Positions 39,720-48,819 of a stretch of DNA of 64,000 nt are shown here, one piece after another; position 1 is the stretch's first letter; the number at the start of each line of letters is the position of its first letter. The notes under the pieces are model-generated. The model searched no databases, was not told the origin of the DNA, and worked only from the letters and a program-made list of their open reading frames with translations. The stretch spans positions 671,894 to 735,893 of the forward strand of contig NZ_ONZF01000001.1 in NCBI RefSeq assembly GCF_900302445.1, written 5' to 3'. This DNA comes from Palleronia abyssalis (GTDB lineage: Bacteria; Pseudomonadota; Alphaproteobacteria; Rhodobacterales; Rhodobacteraceae). The position numbers and the translations under genes were made by a program.

Positions 39720-39862
39720 TCGGGAACTCCCTTTAAAAACAGCCCGCGCAAAAAGCACGTTGCACAAAAAACGGGCGCGGCCTACCAAACCGCCGGACGC
39801 ACCCTCTCCGTCTCAGGCTAGTCAATTGAGGCCCGGCGCGGGAAGTGGTCTGTCGCGTATGA

Positions 39863-40225
<363 letters not shown>

Positions 40226-40262
40226 CGCCCAAGCGACGCACATTCAAAACAGAGAGGGACAC

Positions 40263-41669
40263 ATGAGCAACGCAGACATGCTGAAGACCATCAAGGATGA
40301 GGACGTCGAATACGTCGACATCCGCTTCACCGACCCGCGCGGCAAGCTCCAGCACGTGACCGTCATGGCCGATCAGGTCGATGAGGACTTCCTCGAGGAA
40401 GGCTTTATGTTCGACGGCTCGTCCATCGCCGGTTGGAAATCCATCGATCAGTCCGACATGAAACTGATGCCGGACGCGGCCTCCATGTACATGGACCCGT
40501 TCTACGCCGAAAAGACGCTGGCCGTGCACTGCACCGTGTTCGAACCCGACACGATGGAGCGTTATGACCGCGACCCGCGCGGCACCGCACGCAACGCCGA
40601 GGAATACCTCAAGGCGTCCGGCATCGGCGACACCGCCTACATGGGCCCCGAGGCCGAATTCTTTCTGTTCGACGACGTCCGTTTCCAGGTCGCGATGAAC
40701 AAGGTCTCCTACGAGGTCGACGCCGTCGACGGCGCATGGAACACCGATGGCGAGTTCGAGCAGGGCAACATGGGCCACCGCCCCGGCATCAAGGGCGGCT
40801 ACTTCCCCGTGAACCCCGTCGACGACGCGCAGGACCTACGGTCCGAGATGCTGTCGACGATGAAGCGCATCGGCATGAAGGTCGACAAGCACCACCACGA
40901 GGTGGCGTCCTGCCAGCACGAGTTGGGGCTTATATTCTCGACCCTGACCGACCAGGCCGACCAGCTTCAGAAGTATAAGTACATCATTCACAACGTCGCG
41001 CACGCCTACGGCAAGTCGGCCACGTTCATGCCCAAGCCCATCGCGGGCGACAACGGCACGGGGATGCACGTCAACATGTCGATCTGGAAGGACGGCAAGC
41101 CGCTGTTCGCCGGCGACAAGTATGCCGATCTGTCGGACGAGGCGCTGTTCTACATCGGCGGCATCCTCAAGCACGCCAAGGCCCTGAACGCGTTCACCAA
41201 CCCCACGACGAACTCGTATAAGCGCCTGATCCCTGGCTTCGAGGCGCCCGTGCTGCGCGCCTACTCGGCCCGCAACCGCTCGGGCTGCGTGCGTATCCCG
41301 TGGGCTGAGTCGCCGAAGGCCAAGCGCGTCGAGGCCCGCTTCCCCGACCCGGCGGCGAACCCCTATCTGTGCTTCTCGGCCCTGCTCATGGCCGGCATCG
41401 ACGGGATCAAGAACAAGATCCACCCCGGCGAAGCGATGGACAAGGACCTCTACGACCTGCCCGCCGAGGAACTGGCCGGCATCCCTACGGTCTGCCATTC
41501 GCTGCGCGAAGCGCTGAGCGAGCTCGAGGCAGACATGGACTTCCTGACCGCGGGCGATGTGTTCACGAAGGACCAGATCGAGGGCTACATGGACCTCAAG
41601 TGGGAAGAAATCTACGCCTACGAGCACACGCCCCACCCGATGGAATTCAAGATGTATTACAGCTGCTGA
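40263..41669 (+). CDS. glnA: Glutamine synthetase, type I
   Basis: 468 residues from ATG at 40263 ([19 protein letters not shown]) with GAGAGGG upstream; the open frame begins earlier as a shadow of glnB. Makes glutamine from glutamate, ammonia and ATP. Signatures: [39 protein letters not shown], the [20 protein letters not shown] segment and the adenylylation Tyr397 (KDLYDLP). Followed by a strong terminator. A NtrC/PII-controlled unit is expected from family knowledge. Confidence 0.98.
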   Translation: MSNADMLKTIKDEDVEYVDIRFTDPRGKLQHVTVMADQVDEDFLEEGFMFDGSSIAGWKSIDQSDMKLMPDAASMYMDPFYAEKTLAVHCTVFEPDTMERYDRDPRGTARNAEEYLKASGIGDTAYMGPEAEFFLFDDVRFQVAMNKVSYEVDAVDGAWNTDGEFEQGNMGHRPGIKGGYFPVNPVDDAQDLRSEMLSTMKRIGMKVDKHHHEVASCQHELGLIFSTLTDQADQLQKYKYIIHNVAHAYGKSATFMPKPIAGDNGTGMHVNMSIWKDGKPLFAGDKYADLSDEALFYIGGILKHAKALNAFTNPTTNSYKRLIPGFEAPVLRAYSARNRSGCVRIPWAESPKAKRVEARFPDPAANPYLCFSALLMAGIDGIKNKIHPGEAMDKDLYDLPAEELAGIPTVCHSLREALSELEADMDFLTAGDVFTKDQIEGYMDLKWEEIYAYEHTPHPMEFKMYYSC

Positions 41670-41694
41670 TCCTCGGCAGATAGAAGATGGAAAG

Positions 41695-41719
41695 GGGCGC
41701 TCTTTGGAGCGCCCTTTTT
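41695..41719 (+). terminator. Intrinsic terminator of glnBA
   Basis: GGGCGCTC, loop TTTG, GAGCGCCC and then TTTTT, 26 nt after the glnA stop. An 8-bp GC-rich stem with U-tract: a textbook Rho-independent terminator. Confidence 0.92.
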
Positions 41720-41844
41720 CGTTATCCTCGTCACCCCCGGGGCGTGGAAGTTCCGTGTTTGCGTCATTCTGGCGCCTAACTTTACGTCAACGATCTTCGG
41801 ATACGATTTGATATTCAACGATCCGAGCAGACGGGGGGAACGCC

Positions 41845-42306
41845 ATGAGTGAATTTCAGCACAAAACCACTTCGACTTTGGCCATTGCCGACGGCGATCA
41901 GACGGGGTTCTACGACATTCCTGCCATGGTCGCGCAGTGTTTGGGCCGCGCGGGGCTGTCCATCTACCGCTTGGACCTGGGTGTCCGGGGCGACAGCATC
42001 GCCTATGAGACCGATCAAGGAGCGGTGACTTTGACGCAGCGCATGCGCGAAGACGGGGTGCGCCAGATCGCGGTCGCCTGTACCTCGGCCGCGACGTCGG
42101 GCCGCGAGGTCGGCCAGAAATTGTGCTTTCAGATCACGCGTGCCCTCGTCGCGCGGATCGGCGTCGCGTCGGTCTTCTGGCAGCCCACAGGGGCCCGTGT
42201 CCTGCCCGAGGATTTCACCTGGGATGCGATGGCCAGTCGTCCCCGGAAGGCAACCGACCCGGGTTTTCGAGCGCATTCCAGGCCCGCGATCAGCGCCGTG
42301 GCGTGA
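41845..42306 (+). CDS. Hypothetical protein, unrecognised
   Basis: 153 residues starting MSEFQHKTTSTLAIADGD. No signal peptide or transmembrane helix. An ordered alpha/beta pattern is visible at about 20-125 (YDIPAMVAQCLGRAGLSIYRLDLG, RQIAVACTSAATSGREVGQKLCFQITRALVARIG), followed by a disordered basic tail. The frame has normal codon use and stands alone between the glnA terminator and a convergent gene, so it probably has its own promoter in the AT-richer stretch 41755-41825. Function unknown. Confidence 0.6.
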   Translation: MSEFQHKTTSTLAIADGDQTGFYDIPAMVAQCLGRAGLSIYRLDLGVRGDSIAYETDQGAVTLTQRMREDGVRQIAVACTSAATSGREVGQKLCFQITRALVARIGVASVFWQPTGARVLPEDFTWDAMASRPRKATDPGFRAHSRPAISAVA

Positions 42307-42318
42307 AGGGCCGGGTCC

Positions 42319-42345
42319 GGCAGCGCATGGGACCATGCGCCTGCC
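42319..42345. terminator. Bidirectional terminator-like hairpin
   Basis: GGCAG-CGCATGG paired with CCATGCG-C-CTGCC with one bulged C, lying in the 60-bp gap between two convergent genes. It serves both strands sterically. The U-rich run is weak (TTGTTATT downstream on the + strand). Confidence 0.5.
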
Positions 42346-42366
42346 GTCGATTGTTATTCGGGACGG

Positions 42367-42678
42367 TCAGGTAAGGTCGAGCACGCTTTCGAACACCTCC
42401 AGCACCGGCGGCCCCTGGTATAGGTCCACGTTCGGCCGAACGCCCGAATGCGCCTTCCGGAAGGCCTCGGATTTGGTCCAGGCCTCGAACGACGCCTTGT
42501 CGCGCCAGGTGGTGTGACTGGCGTAAAGCGTATGATCGTCCTCCACCGCACCCTTGACCAGGTGGAAGGCGACGAAGCCCTCGACCTCCTTCAAGTGGCT
42601 ATCGCGGGCGGCCCACATATCCTCGAATGCCTGCTCTTGCCCGCGGGTTACACGGAATCGGTTCATCGTAAGGTACAT
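42367..42678 (-). CDS. Antibiotic biosynthesis monooxygenase (ABM) domain protein
   Basis: 103 residues, a single ferredoxin-like ABM domain. MNRFRVTRGQEQAFEDMWAARDSHL and the central GFVAFHLVKGA and YASHTTWRDKASFEAWTKSEAF match the HmoA/IsdG-like subgroup, some of which degrade haem while others act as monooxygenases. The substrate cannot be deduced. GGAGA lies upstream of the ATG. Confidence 0.83.
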   Translation of the reverse strand: MYLTMNRFRVTRGQEQAFEDMWAARDSHLKEVEGFVAFHLVKGAVEDDHTLYASHTTWRDKASFEAWTKSEAFRKAHSGVRPNVDLYQGPPVLEVFESVLDLT

Positions 42679-42724
42679 GCCGTCTCCTTTCGTTCACTAG
42701 CGGGCATCTTGACCACGAAACGCA

Positions 42725-42755
42725 GAAAGGCGCGACCTTTTATGCCGCGCCTTTC
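42725..42755 (-). terminator. Hairpin 3' of tRNA-Val
   Basis: GAAAGGCGCG, 11-nt loop, CGCGCCTTTC: a 10-bp perfect stem starting 9 nt after the CCA end of the tRNA on the minus strand, followed by TGCGTTTCG. Likely the transcription end of the HU-tRNA unit. The U-tract is imperfect. Confidence 0.6.
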
Positions 42756-42764
42756 CGGGAATGA

Positions 42765-42839
42765 TGGTGGGCGATACTGGGATCGAACCAGTGACCCCTT
42801 CGGTGTGAACGAAGTGCTCTACCGCTGAGCTAATCGCCC
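42765..42839 (-). tRNA. tRNA-Val (anticodon CAC)
   Basis: 75 nt including an encoded CCA. Acceptor stem GGGCGAT with ATCGCCC, D-arm GCTC-AGCGGTA-GAGC, anticodon arm CTTCG-TTCACAC-CGAAG giving CAC, and T-arm TTCGATC context. It starts 13 nt after the HU stop codon on the same strand and is followed by a hairpin, so it may be excised from the HU transcript. Confidence 0.95.
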
Positions 42840-42852
42840 GGTGACGCGGTCT

Positions 42853-43197
42853 TTAGCTGTCCTCGTCACCCTCTGCAAGACCTTCCGACGGCAGGGCTTC
42901 GGCGGTTTCGCCAAGCGACGGCCCTGACCGCCGGAGCTTCAACGTCAGCGCCTGGCCGTTGGCCAAATCCTTCTTCTTCACGACACGAACGCGACCGAAA
43001 GGCTGAAGGTTGAGCTGCTCTTCCTCGGTGAGTGATTGACCCAGGACGGTAAGCATGGCTTCGACAACCGGTTTCACGTCCTTTTTCTTCATGCCCGACA
43101 CCGCGACCACGCGGTCGATAAGCTCGGGCTTCTTCACTTCCTTGGTGACTGTCGCCAGCGTTTCCTCGACGACTTTCAGTTCCGGGTTCTCGGTCAC
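42853..43197 (-). CDS. HU-family DNA-binding protein
   Basis: 114 residues from GTG at 43197 (VTENPELK) with AAGGA 8 nt upstream. HU/IHF fold: KKPELIDRVVAVSGMKKKDVKPVVEAML, then the beta-arm region LQPFGRVRVVKKKDLANG. A C-terminal acidic tail is present. It has the size of a nucleoid protein but lacks the canonical RNPxTG arm tip, so it may be a divergent HU-like protein. Neighbour of lon. Confidence 0.85.
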   Translation of the reverse strand: MTENPELKVVEETLATVTKEVKKPELIDRVVAVSGMKKKDVKPVVEAMLTVLGQSLTEEEQLNLQPFGRVRVVKKKDLANGQALTLKLRRSGPSLGETAEALPSEGLAEGDEDS

Positions 43198-43270
43198 GAT
43201 TGGAATCCTTCTGATCCAGTTGACGCTAGGGTGTATTCGCAATGCGGCAAAGTCGTGACCGGGCCGATAA

Positions 43271-43304
43271 AACGAAAATCGGCGCAGCCTGAAGCTGCGC
43301 CGAT
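43271..43304 (-). terminator. Intrinsic terminator of lon
   Basis: On the minus strand ATCGGCGCAGC, 5-nt loop, GCTGCGCCGAT then TTTTCGTTTTATC. An 11-bp perfect stem with a U-rich tail, 22 nt after the lon stop. It separates lon from the HU gene. Confidence 0.88.
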
Positions 43305-43326
43305 TGCCATGTTATGGGCAGTTCGC

Positions 43327-45732
43327 CTAATGCGTGATCGGCGCGGTTCCCTCGGAGATATCCAGAAGACGGCTCCGCTCGGCATCGGCGGCTTCCTGGG
43401 CCGCCTCATCCCATTCGACAGGCTCAGGGACCCGGACGAGGGCGTGCTTGAGCACCTCGTTCACGTGGCCGACGGGGATGATCGTCAGCCCCTCCTTCAC
43501 GTTGTCGGGGATGTCGGCCAGGTCCTTCTCGTTCTCCTGCGGGATCAACACCGTCTTGATGCCGCCGCGCAGGGCCGCGAGAAGCTTCTCCTTCAGGCCG
43601 CCGATCGGCAGCGCATTGCCGCGCAAGGTCACCTCGCCCGTCATGGCGATGTCCTTGCGGACCGGGATCTGCGTCAGCACCGACACGATAGACGTCACCA
43701 TCGCAAGACCGGCCGAGGGGCCATCCTTCGGCGTCGCGCCTTCGGGCACGTGGACGTGGATGTCCAGCGTGTCGAATTTCGGCGGCTTGACCCCGATCCG
43801 GGGACTGATCGACCGCACGAAGCTGGACGCAGCGTCGATGGACTCCTTCATCACATCGCCCAGCTTGCCGGTGGTTTTCATCCGACCCTTACCCGGAAGG
43901 CGCAGAGCTTCGATGTTCAGAAGCTCACCCCCGACGCTGGTGTAAGCCAGCCCCGTGACCACGCCGATCTGGTCTTCTTCTTCGGCCAGACCGTAGCGAT
44001 GGCGCGGCACGCCAAGGTAGTCGGACAGGTTGTCTTTCGTGACGACGACCTTCTCGACCTCCTTCTTGACGATCTGCGTCGTGGCCTTCCGCGCCAGCTT
44101 TGCCAGCTCACGCTCAAGGTTCCGCACGCCCGCCTCGCGGGTATAAGTGCGGATGACCTGGGTCAGCGCCTCGTCCGTGATCTCGAACTCGCCCTTCTTC
44201 AGGCCGTGGTTCTTGATCTGCTTGCCGATCAGGTGACGGCGCGCGATTTCCGCCTTCTCGTCCTCGGTGTAGCCGGCCAGCGGGATGATCTCCATCCGGT
44301 CCAGAAGCGGGCCCGGCATGTTGTAGGAGTTCGCCGTGGTCAGGAACATCACGTTCGATAGGTCGTATTCCACCTCGAGGTAGTGATCCACGAAGGTCGC
44401 GTTCTGCTCGGGGTCGAGCACTTCCAGCATCGCCGAAGCCGGGTCGCCACGGAAGTCCTGGCCCATCTTGTCGATCTCGTCGAGCAGGATCAGCGGGTTC
44501 GTCGTCTTGGCCTTCTTCAGCGCTTGGATGATCTTGCCGGGCATCGAGCCGATATAGGTCCGACGGTGGCCGCGGATTTCGGATTCGTCCCGCACGCCGC
44601 CAAGCGAGATGCGGATGAACTCGCGCCCGGTGGCCTTCGCGACCGACTTGCCAAGCGACGTCTTGCCCACGCCCGGAGGGCCGACGAGGCACATGATCGG
44701 CCCCTTCAGCTTCTTCGACCGCTGCTGGACCGCCAGATACTCGACGATCCGCTCCTTCACCTTGTCTAGGCTGTAGTGATCGTCGTCGAGGACCTTCTGT
44801 GCGCGTCCCAGATCCTTCTTGACCCGCGACTTGGTGCCCCACGGAATGGACAGCATCCAGTCGAGGTAGTTGCGCACGACCGTCGCCTCGGCCGACATGG
44901 GCGACATGTTCTTCAGCTTCTTCAGCTCGGCTTCGGCCTTCTCGCGCGCTTCCTTGCTGAACTTCGTGTTCTGAACGCGCTCTTCCAGTTCGGCCAGTTC
45001 GCCGGCGCCTTCTTCGCCGTCGCCCAGCTCCTTCTGGATCGCCTTCATCTGTTCGTTCAGATAGTACTCGCGCTGCGTCCGCTCCATCTGGGACTTCACG
45101 CGGGTCTTGATTTTCTTCTCGACCTGCAGGACCGAGACTTCGCCCTGCATCAGGCCATACACCTTTTCCAGCCGCTGGGCGATCTCGAGAGTCTCCAGCA
45201 GCTCCTGCTTTTGCGAGACGTCAACGCCCAGGTGTCCTGCCACCAGATCAGCCAGCTTGGCCGGATCGTCGGTTTCGCCTACGGCAGCCAGCGCCTCCTC
45301 GGGGATGTTCTTCTTAACCCGCGCGTATTTCTCGAACTCTTCGCTCACCGACCGCAGCAACGCAGACACGGTGTCCTCGTCGCCCATGGTCTCGTCGAGT
45401 TCGACGGCCTTGGCTTCGAAGAAGCGGTCGTTTTCCAGATAGTCGGCGATCTTCACGCGGGCCCGGCCTTCGACCAGCACCTTCACAGTGCCATCAGGCA
45501 GCTTCAGAAGTTGCAGCACATTCGCCAGAACGCCAACGCGATAGATACCGTCGGTGTCGGGGTCGTCCAAGCTTGGGTCGATCTGGCTGGCCAGCAGGAT
45601 TTGCTTGTCATCCGCCATCACGTCTTCCAACGCACGCACGGACTTCTCCCGCCCGACGAAAAGCGGCACGATCATGTGGGGGAAGACCACGATGTCGCGC
45701 AGGGGCAGAACGGGATAGGTATGCTCGGTCAT
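43327..45732 (-). CDS. lon: ATP-dependent protease Lon
   Basis: 801 residues, normal LonA length. N-terminal substrate-binding domain ([20 protein letters not shown]), AAA+ module with Walker [14 protein letters not shown] and Walker [10 protein letters not shown], and C-terminal peptidase with catalytic Ser673 ([10 protein letters not shown]) and Lys716 (GGLKEKLLA). Cytosolic quality control and regulatory proteolysis. I did not find a convincing RpoH-type promoter upstream. Confidence 0.98.
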   Translation of the reverse strand: MTEHTYPVLPLRDIVVFPHMIVPLFVGREKSVRALEDVMADDKQILLASQIDPSLDDPDTDGIYRVGVLANVLQLLKLPDGTVKVLVEGRARVKIADYLENDRFFEAKAVELDETMGDEDTVSALLRSVSEEFEKYARVKKNIPEEALAAVGETDDPAKLADLVAGHLGVDVSQKQELLETLEIAQRLEKVYGLMQGEVSVLQVEKKIKTRVKSQMERTQREYYLNEQMKAIQKELGDGEEGAGELAELEERVQNTKFSKEAREKAEAELKKLKNMSPMSAEATVVRNYLDWMLSIPWGTKSRVKKDLGRAQKVLDDDHYSLDKVKERIVEYLAVQQRSKKLKGPIMCLVGPPGVGKTSLGKSVAKATGREFIRISLGGVRDESEIRGHRRTYIGSMPGKIIQALKKAKTTNPLILLDEIDKMGQDFRGDPASAMLEVLDPEQNATFVDHYLEVEYDLSNVMFLTTANSYNMPGPLLDRMEIIPLAGYTEDEKAEIARRHLIGKQIKNHGLKKGEFEITDEALTQVIRTYTREAGVRNLERELAKLARKATTQIVKKEVEKVVVTKDNLSDYLGVPRHRYGLAEEEDQIGVVTGLAYTSVGGELLNIEALRLPGKGRMKTTGKLGDVMKESIDAASSFVRSISPRIGVKPPKFDTLDIHVHVPEGATPKDGPSAGLAMVTSIVSVLTQIPVRKDIAMTGEVTLRGNALPIGGLKEKLLAALRGGIKTVLIPQENEKDLADIPDNVKEGLTIIPVGHVNEVLKHALVRVPEPVEWDEAAQEAADAERSRLLDISEGTAPITH

Positions 45733-45832
45733 CTCGTTATCCTTTTGTGCAAGGACCTCGTTGGTCCCGCCGGAGCGGCAACGCGGTCGGGTCCTCCTTC
45801 AGCGTCACAGAATGTGGGGCGGGCGCAAGCGT

Positions 45833-46378
45833 TCAATCCGGCACGGCAGGGTCCAGTGGCGTCAGGTAGCCCGCACCGGTCAGGAACAGCACCGTTTCAT
45901 CGGATCGCAGCGTCAGTTCCGTGATCACCAGCATCCGGTCGTCGAAGTATGGCAAAAGCGTCATGGCGCCGTGTGCGGCGACCCCTTCGGTTTGCCGCAG
46001 GGTCGCCGTCAATTGCGTCAGCCCTTCGGGGCCGCAAGGCGTGTCCGAAACGAGATCGGCCAGTTCGGCGCTGTCGGTGGCATCGAGGATGTCGTCCACG
46101 GCATTGACGTCATAGGGCGCGTCGGCCATGGCCAGCATAACGGGACGCCCGATCAGCGAGTCGATGAGGGGCGTTTCGATCCGCCCGTCGCGGATCGTGA
46201 TCGGCACGGGGTCCGGGTGACGCATCATGCTCTCAGTCTCGTTCTCGAGCGACAACGTTTCGGTCAGCGTCCACCGCCCTTCGATGGCGGCCTTCACCGC
46301 TTCGGAGTCGGGCGTGTCGCATAGGCTTGCGGCTTCGACCGGCAGGGCGAACGCGATCAGGCAGAAGGCAAAACGCAA
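45833..46378 (-). CDS. Secreted hypothetical protein upstream of lon
   Basis: 181 residues from a TTG start at 46378, 6 nt after AAAGGAG. A signal peptide (MRFAFCLIAFALPVEAAS) precedes a mostly beta-strand domain with Cys20 and one further cysteine (SDTPCGPEGL). The pattern GRWTLTETLSLENE and the hydrophobic C-terminus (ETVLFLTGAGYLTPLD) suggest a lipocalin-like or small extracellular domain, but no family is named. Transcribed toward lon with a 100-bp gap. Confidence 0.6.
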   Translation of the reverse strand: MRFAFCLIAFALPVEAASLCDTPDSEAVKAAIEGRWTLTETLSLENETESMMRHPDPVPITIRDGRIETPLIDSLIGRPVMLAMADAPYDVNAVDDILDATDSAELADLVSDTPCGPEGLTQLTATLRQTEGVAAHGAMTLLPYFDDRMLVITELTLRSDETVLFLTGAGYLTPLDPAVPD

Positions 46379-46434
46379 ACAATTCTCCTTTGCAGCATGG
46401 GATGCCGCCCGACTAAGGCACCTGCCCCGCCCAT

Positions 46435-47562
46435 TCAGACCGGCTCGATATCCCCGGCCGCCCGGTCAGCGTGAAACGCCGCTTCCCACGTGTCGAACCT
46501 TCCTTCGGCGATGGCGCTGCGCATCCCGGACATGATCTGCTGAAAATAGTGAAGATTATGCCAAGTCAGCAGCATCCCCGAGATCATCTCGTTGGCGCGG
46601 AAGACGTGGTGCAGGTAGGCGCGCGAATAGGATCGGCACGCAGGACAGCCGCAGGCTTCGTCCAGGGGGCGGGGATCGTCGGCATGGCGGGCGTTCTTCA
46701 AGTTGACCTGACCGCGCCGAGTCCAGGCCTGTCCCGTGCGGCCTGACCGCGACGGCAGGACGCAGTCCATCATGTCGATCCCGCGTTTCACGGCCCCCAC
46801 GATGTCGTCGGGTTTGCCGACGCCCATCAGGTATCTCGGCTTGTCCGCGGGCAGGAAGCCTGGCGCATAGTCGAGGCAACCAAACATCGCCTCCTGCCCC
46901 TCGCCCACCGCCAGCCCGCCGACGGCATAGCCTTCGAACCCGATCGCTGTCAGCGCCTCAGCCGATTCCTCGCGCAGGTCTCGCTCCAGCCCGCCTTGCA
47001 TGATGCCGAACAGGGCATGGCCGGGGCGGTCGCCGAAGGCCACGCGGGACCGGTCGGCCCAGCGCATCGACAGGCGCATGGAGTGGGCGATGCGATCCCG
47101 ATCGGCCGGGAGCGCGGGGCATTCGTCGAACGCCATGACGATGTCAGACCCTAGAAGCCTCTGGATTTCCATCGACCGCTCGGGCGTCAGCTCGTGCTTC
47201 GATCCGTCGATATGGCTGCGGAAGGTCACGCCCGTTTCGGTCAGCTTGCGCAAATCGGCAAGGCTCATCACCTGGAACCCGCCGGAGTCGGTCAGGATGG
47301 GCCGGTCCCAGTTCATGAAGCGGTGCAGACCGCCAAGACGGGCGATCCGTTCGGCCCCGGGGCGCAGCATCAGGTGATAGGTGTTGCCCAGCAGGATATC
47401 GGCCCCCGTCTCGCGCACGCTTTCGGGAAGCATGGCCTTGACTGTCGCCGCGGTGCCCACAGGCATGAAGGCGGGCGTTCGGATCTGGCCGCGAGGGGTG
47501 TTGATGACGCCGGTGCGGGCCGCGCCGTCGCATGCGGTGAGGGAGAAGGAGAAACGGTCCAT
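46435..47562 (-). CDS. tgt: tRNA-guanine(34) transglycosylase
   Basis: 375 residues. Exchanges guanine-34 for preQ1 in tRNAs for Asp, Asn, His and Tyr. TIM barrel with catalytic Asp in [24 protein letters not shown], and [28 protein letters not shown] (second catalytic Asp). The zinc ligands are in [16 protein letters not shown]. The length is standard. Confidence 0.97.
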   Translation of the reverse strand: MDRFSFSLTACDGAARTGVINTPRGQIRTPAFMPVGTAATVKAMLPESVRETGADILLGNTYHLMLRPGAERIARLGGLHRFMNWDRPILTDSGGFQVMSLADLRKLTETGVTFRSHIDGSKHELTPERSMEIQRLLGSDIVMAFDECPALPADRDRIAHSMRLSMRWADRSRVAFGDRPGHALFGIMQGGLERDLREESAEALTAIGFEGYAVGGLAVGEGQEAMFGCLDYAPGFLPADKPRYLMGVGKPDDIVGAVKRGIDMMDCVLPSRSGRTGQAWTRRGQVNLKNARHADDPRPLDEACGCPACRSYSRAYLHHVFRANEMISGMLLTWHNLHYFQQIMSGMRSAIAEGRFDTWEAAFHADRAAGDIEPV

Positions 47563-47721
47563 CCCCGCCCTCTACGCCTCACCCGGACAGCTTGCAAAGT
47601 CCTTCGGATGATCCTGGCTATACGTGTCCGATCCTGCGCCACTGCGTCGCAGTGACGCTTCCCGATGGTCTGCGGCGCATCGGCCCTAGGTCTTCGGACG
47701 ACCTTGCATCGAAGGCGCATC

Positions 47722-48819
47722 GTGAAAAAGACCCTGGAAATTCTGGTCGGCCTCTGCATTGTGGCGCTGTTCGCCGCGGGTGGAGTGTTCGGAACCCAGT
47801 ATCTGCTTTCCGGAGAAGGCCAGGCCTCTCAAGGGAGCGGAAGTGGTGATGGCAATGGACGCGATCCCGTGCGCGTGGGCGTGACGTCGCCTGAATTGCG
47901 CATGATCGAGGATGACGTGACCGCGGTCGGAACGATGCGCCCGGTCCGTGCGGTGGAACTGGTGCCCAGCGCATCGGGGCGCGTGACGGATGTTCCGGTC
48001 GGTTCGACCGAACAGGTAGAAGAAGGGCAGCTTCTGATCCAGCTTGACGACCGGGCCGAGCGCGGCGCCCTGGCCGAGGCCGAAGCAACCTTGAGCGAGG
48101 CGGAACAGGACTACCGCAGGATCGAGGAACTGGCCGAGAGCAACACCGCCGCGGAAGCCCAATTGGAGGAGGCCCGTGCCACCTTCCGCCGGGCCGAGGC
48201 CGCCGCGATGCAGGCCGAAGCCGATCTCGAGGATCGCGCCATCACCGCGCCGTTCGCCGGAACGCTGGGCGTCATCGACACCGAACCCGGCGCGTTTCTG
48301 GATGCGGGCGAAGTCGTCACGCGCCTATCGGACCTGTCGGCGGTCGAAGTCGAGGTGTCGCTGCCCGAGCGGTATTTCGACCGCATCGAACAGGGCCAAA
48401 CGGTCTATGTCACCACCCCGGCCTTCGAGGGTGAAATTTTCGAAGGTCGGCTCAGCGTCATCTCGCCCGAGATCGACCTGACCTCCCGCAGCTTCGACAT
48501 CCGCGCCGAGATCGACAACCCCGACAGGCGTCTGGTCGGGGGCATGTTCGCCAATGCCCGCGTCGTCATCGACACCTACGAGGGGCTTGCCGTCCCGGAC
48601 GACGCGATCATCAGCGAGGGCCTGACGAGCTACGTCTACACGATCTCCGACAACGCCGCGCAACGCACTTCGGTCGAGCCTGGGGCCTCCCTCGGCAGTC
48701 TGACAGAAGTGTCCGGGCTGTCCGGCGAGGACCGCGTCGTCGTGGCCGGCTGGGACAACCTGTCGGATGGATCGCCGGTCGAGATCGACGAGAATTTCGC
48801 GCGCGAGGGGCTGGAATGA
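47722..48819 (+). CDS. RND efflux periplasmic adaptor (membrane fusion protein)
   Basis: 365 residues from GTG at 47722 (VKKTLEILVGL), giving an N-terminal membrane anchor (about 5-27). The lipoyl half-motifs (ELVPSASGRVTDVPVGSTEQVEEGQLLIQLD and AITAPFAGTLG) flank an alpha-helical hairpin at about 115-170, followed by beta-barrel and membrane-proximal domains. It bridges the RND pump (next gene, 4-nt ATGA overlap) to an outer-membrane channel encoded elsewhere. Confidence 0.9.
   Translation: MKKTLEILVGLCIVALFAAGGVFGTQYLLSGEGQASQGSGSGDGNGRDPVRVGVTSPELRMIEDDVTAVGTMRPVRAVELVPSASGRVTDVPVGSTEQVEEGQLLIQLDDRAERGALAEAEATLSEAEQDYRRIEELAESNTAAEAQLEEARATFRRAEAAAMQAEADLEDRAITAPFAGTLGVIDTEPGAFLDAGEVVTRLSDLSAVEVEVSLPERYFDRIEQGQTVYVTTPAFEGEIFEGRLSVISPEIDLTSRSFDIRAEIDNPDRRLVGGMFANARVVIDTYEGLAVPDDAIISEGLTSYVYTISDNAAQRTSVEPGASLGSLTEVSGLSGEDRVVVAGWDNLSDGSPVEIDENFAREGLE

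Noticed and set aside
45733..45832. Heat-shock promoter upstream of lon
   Set aside because: A CTTG followed by a CATTCT exists, but the spacing does not fit the alphaproteobacterial RpoH consensus.
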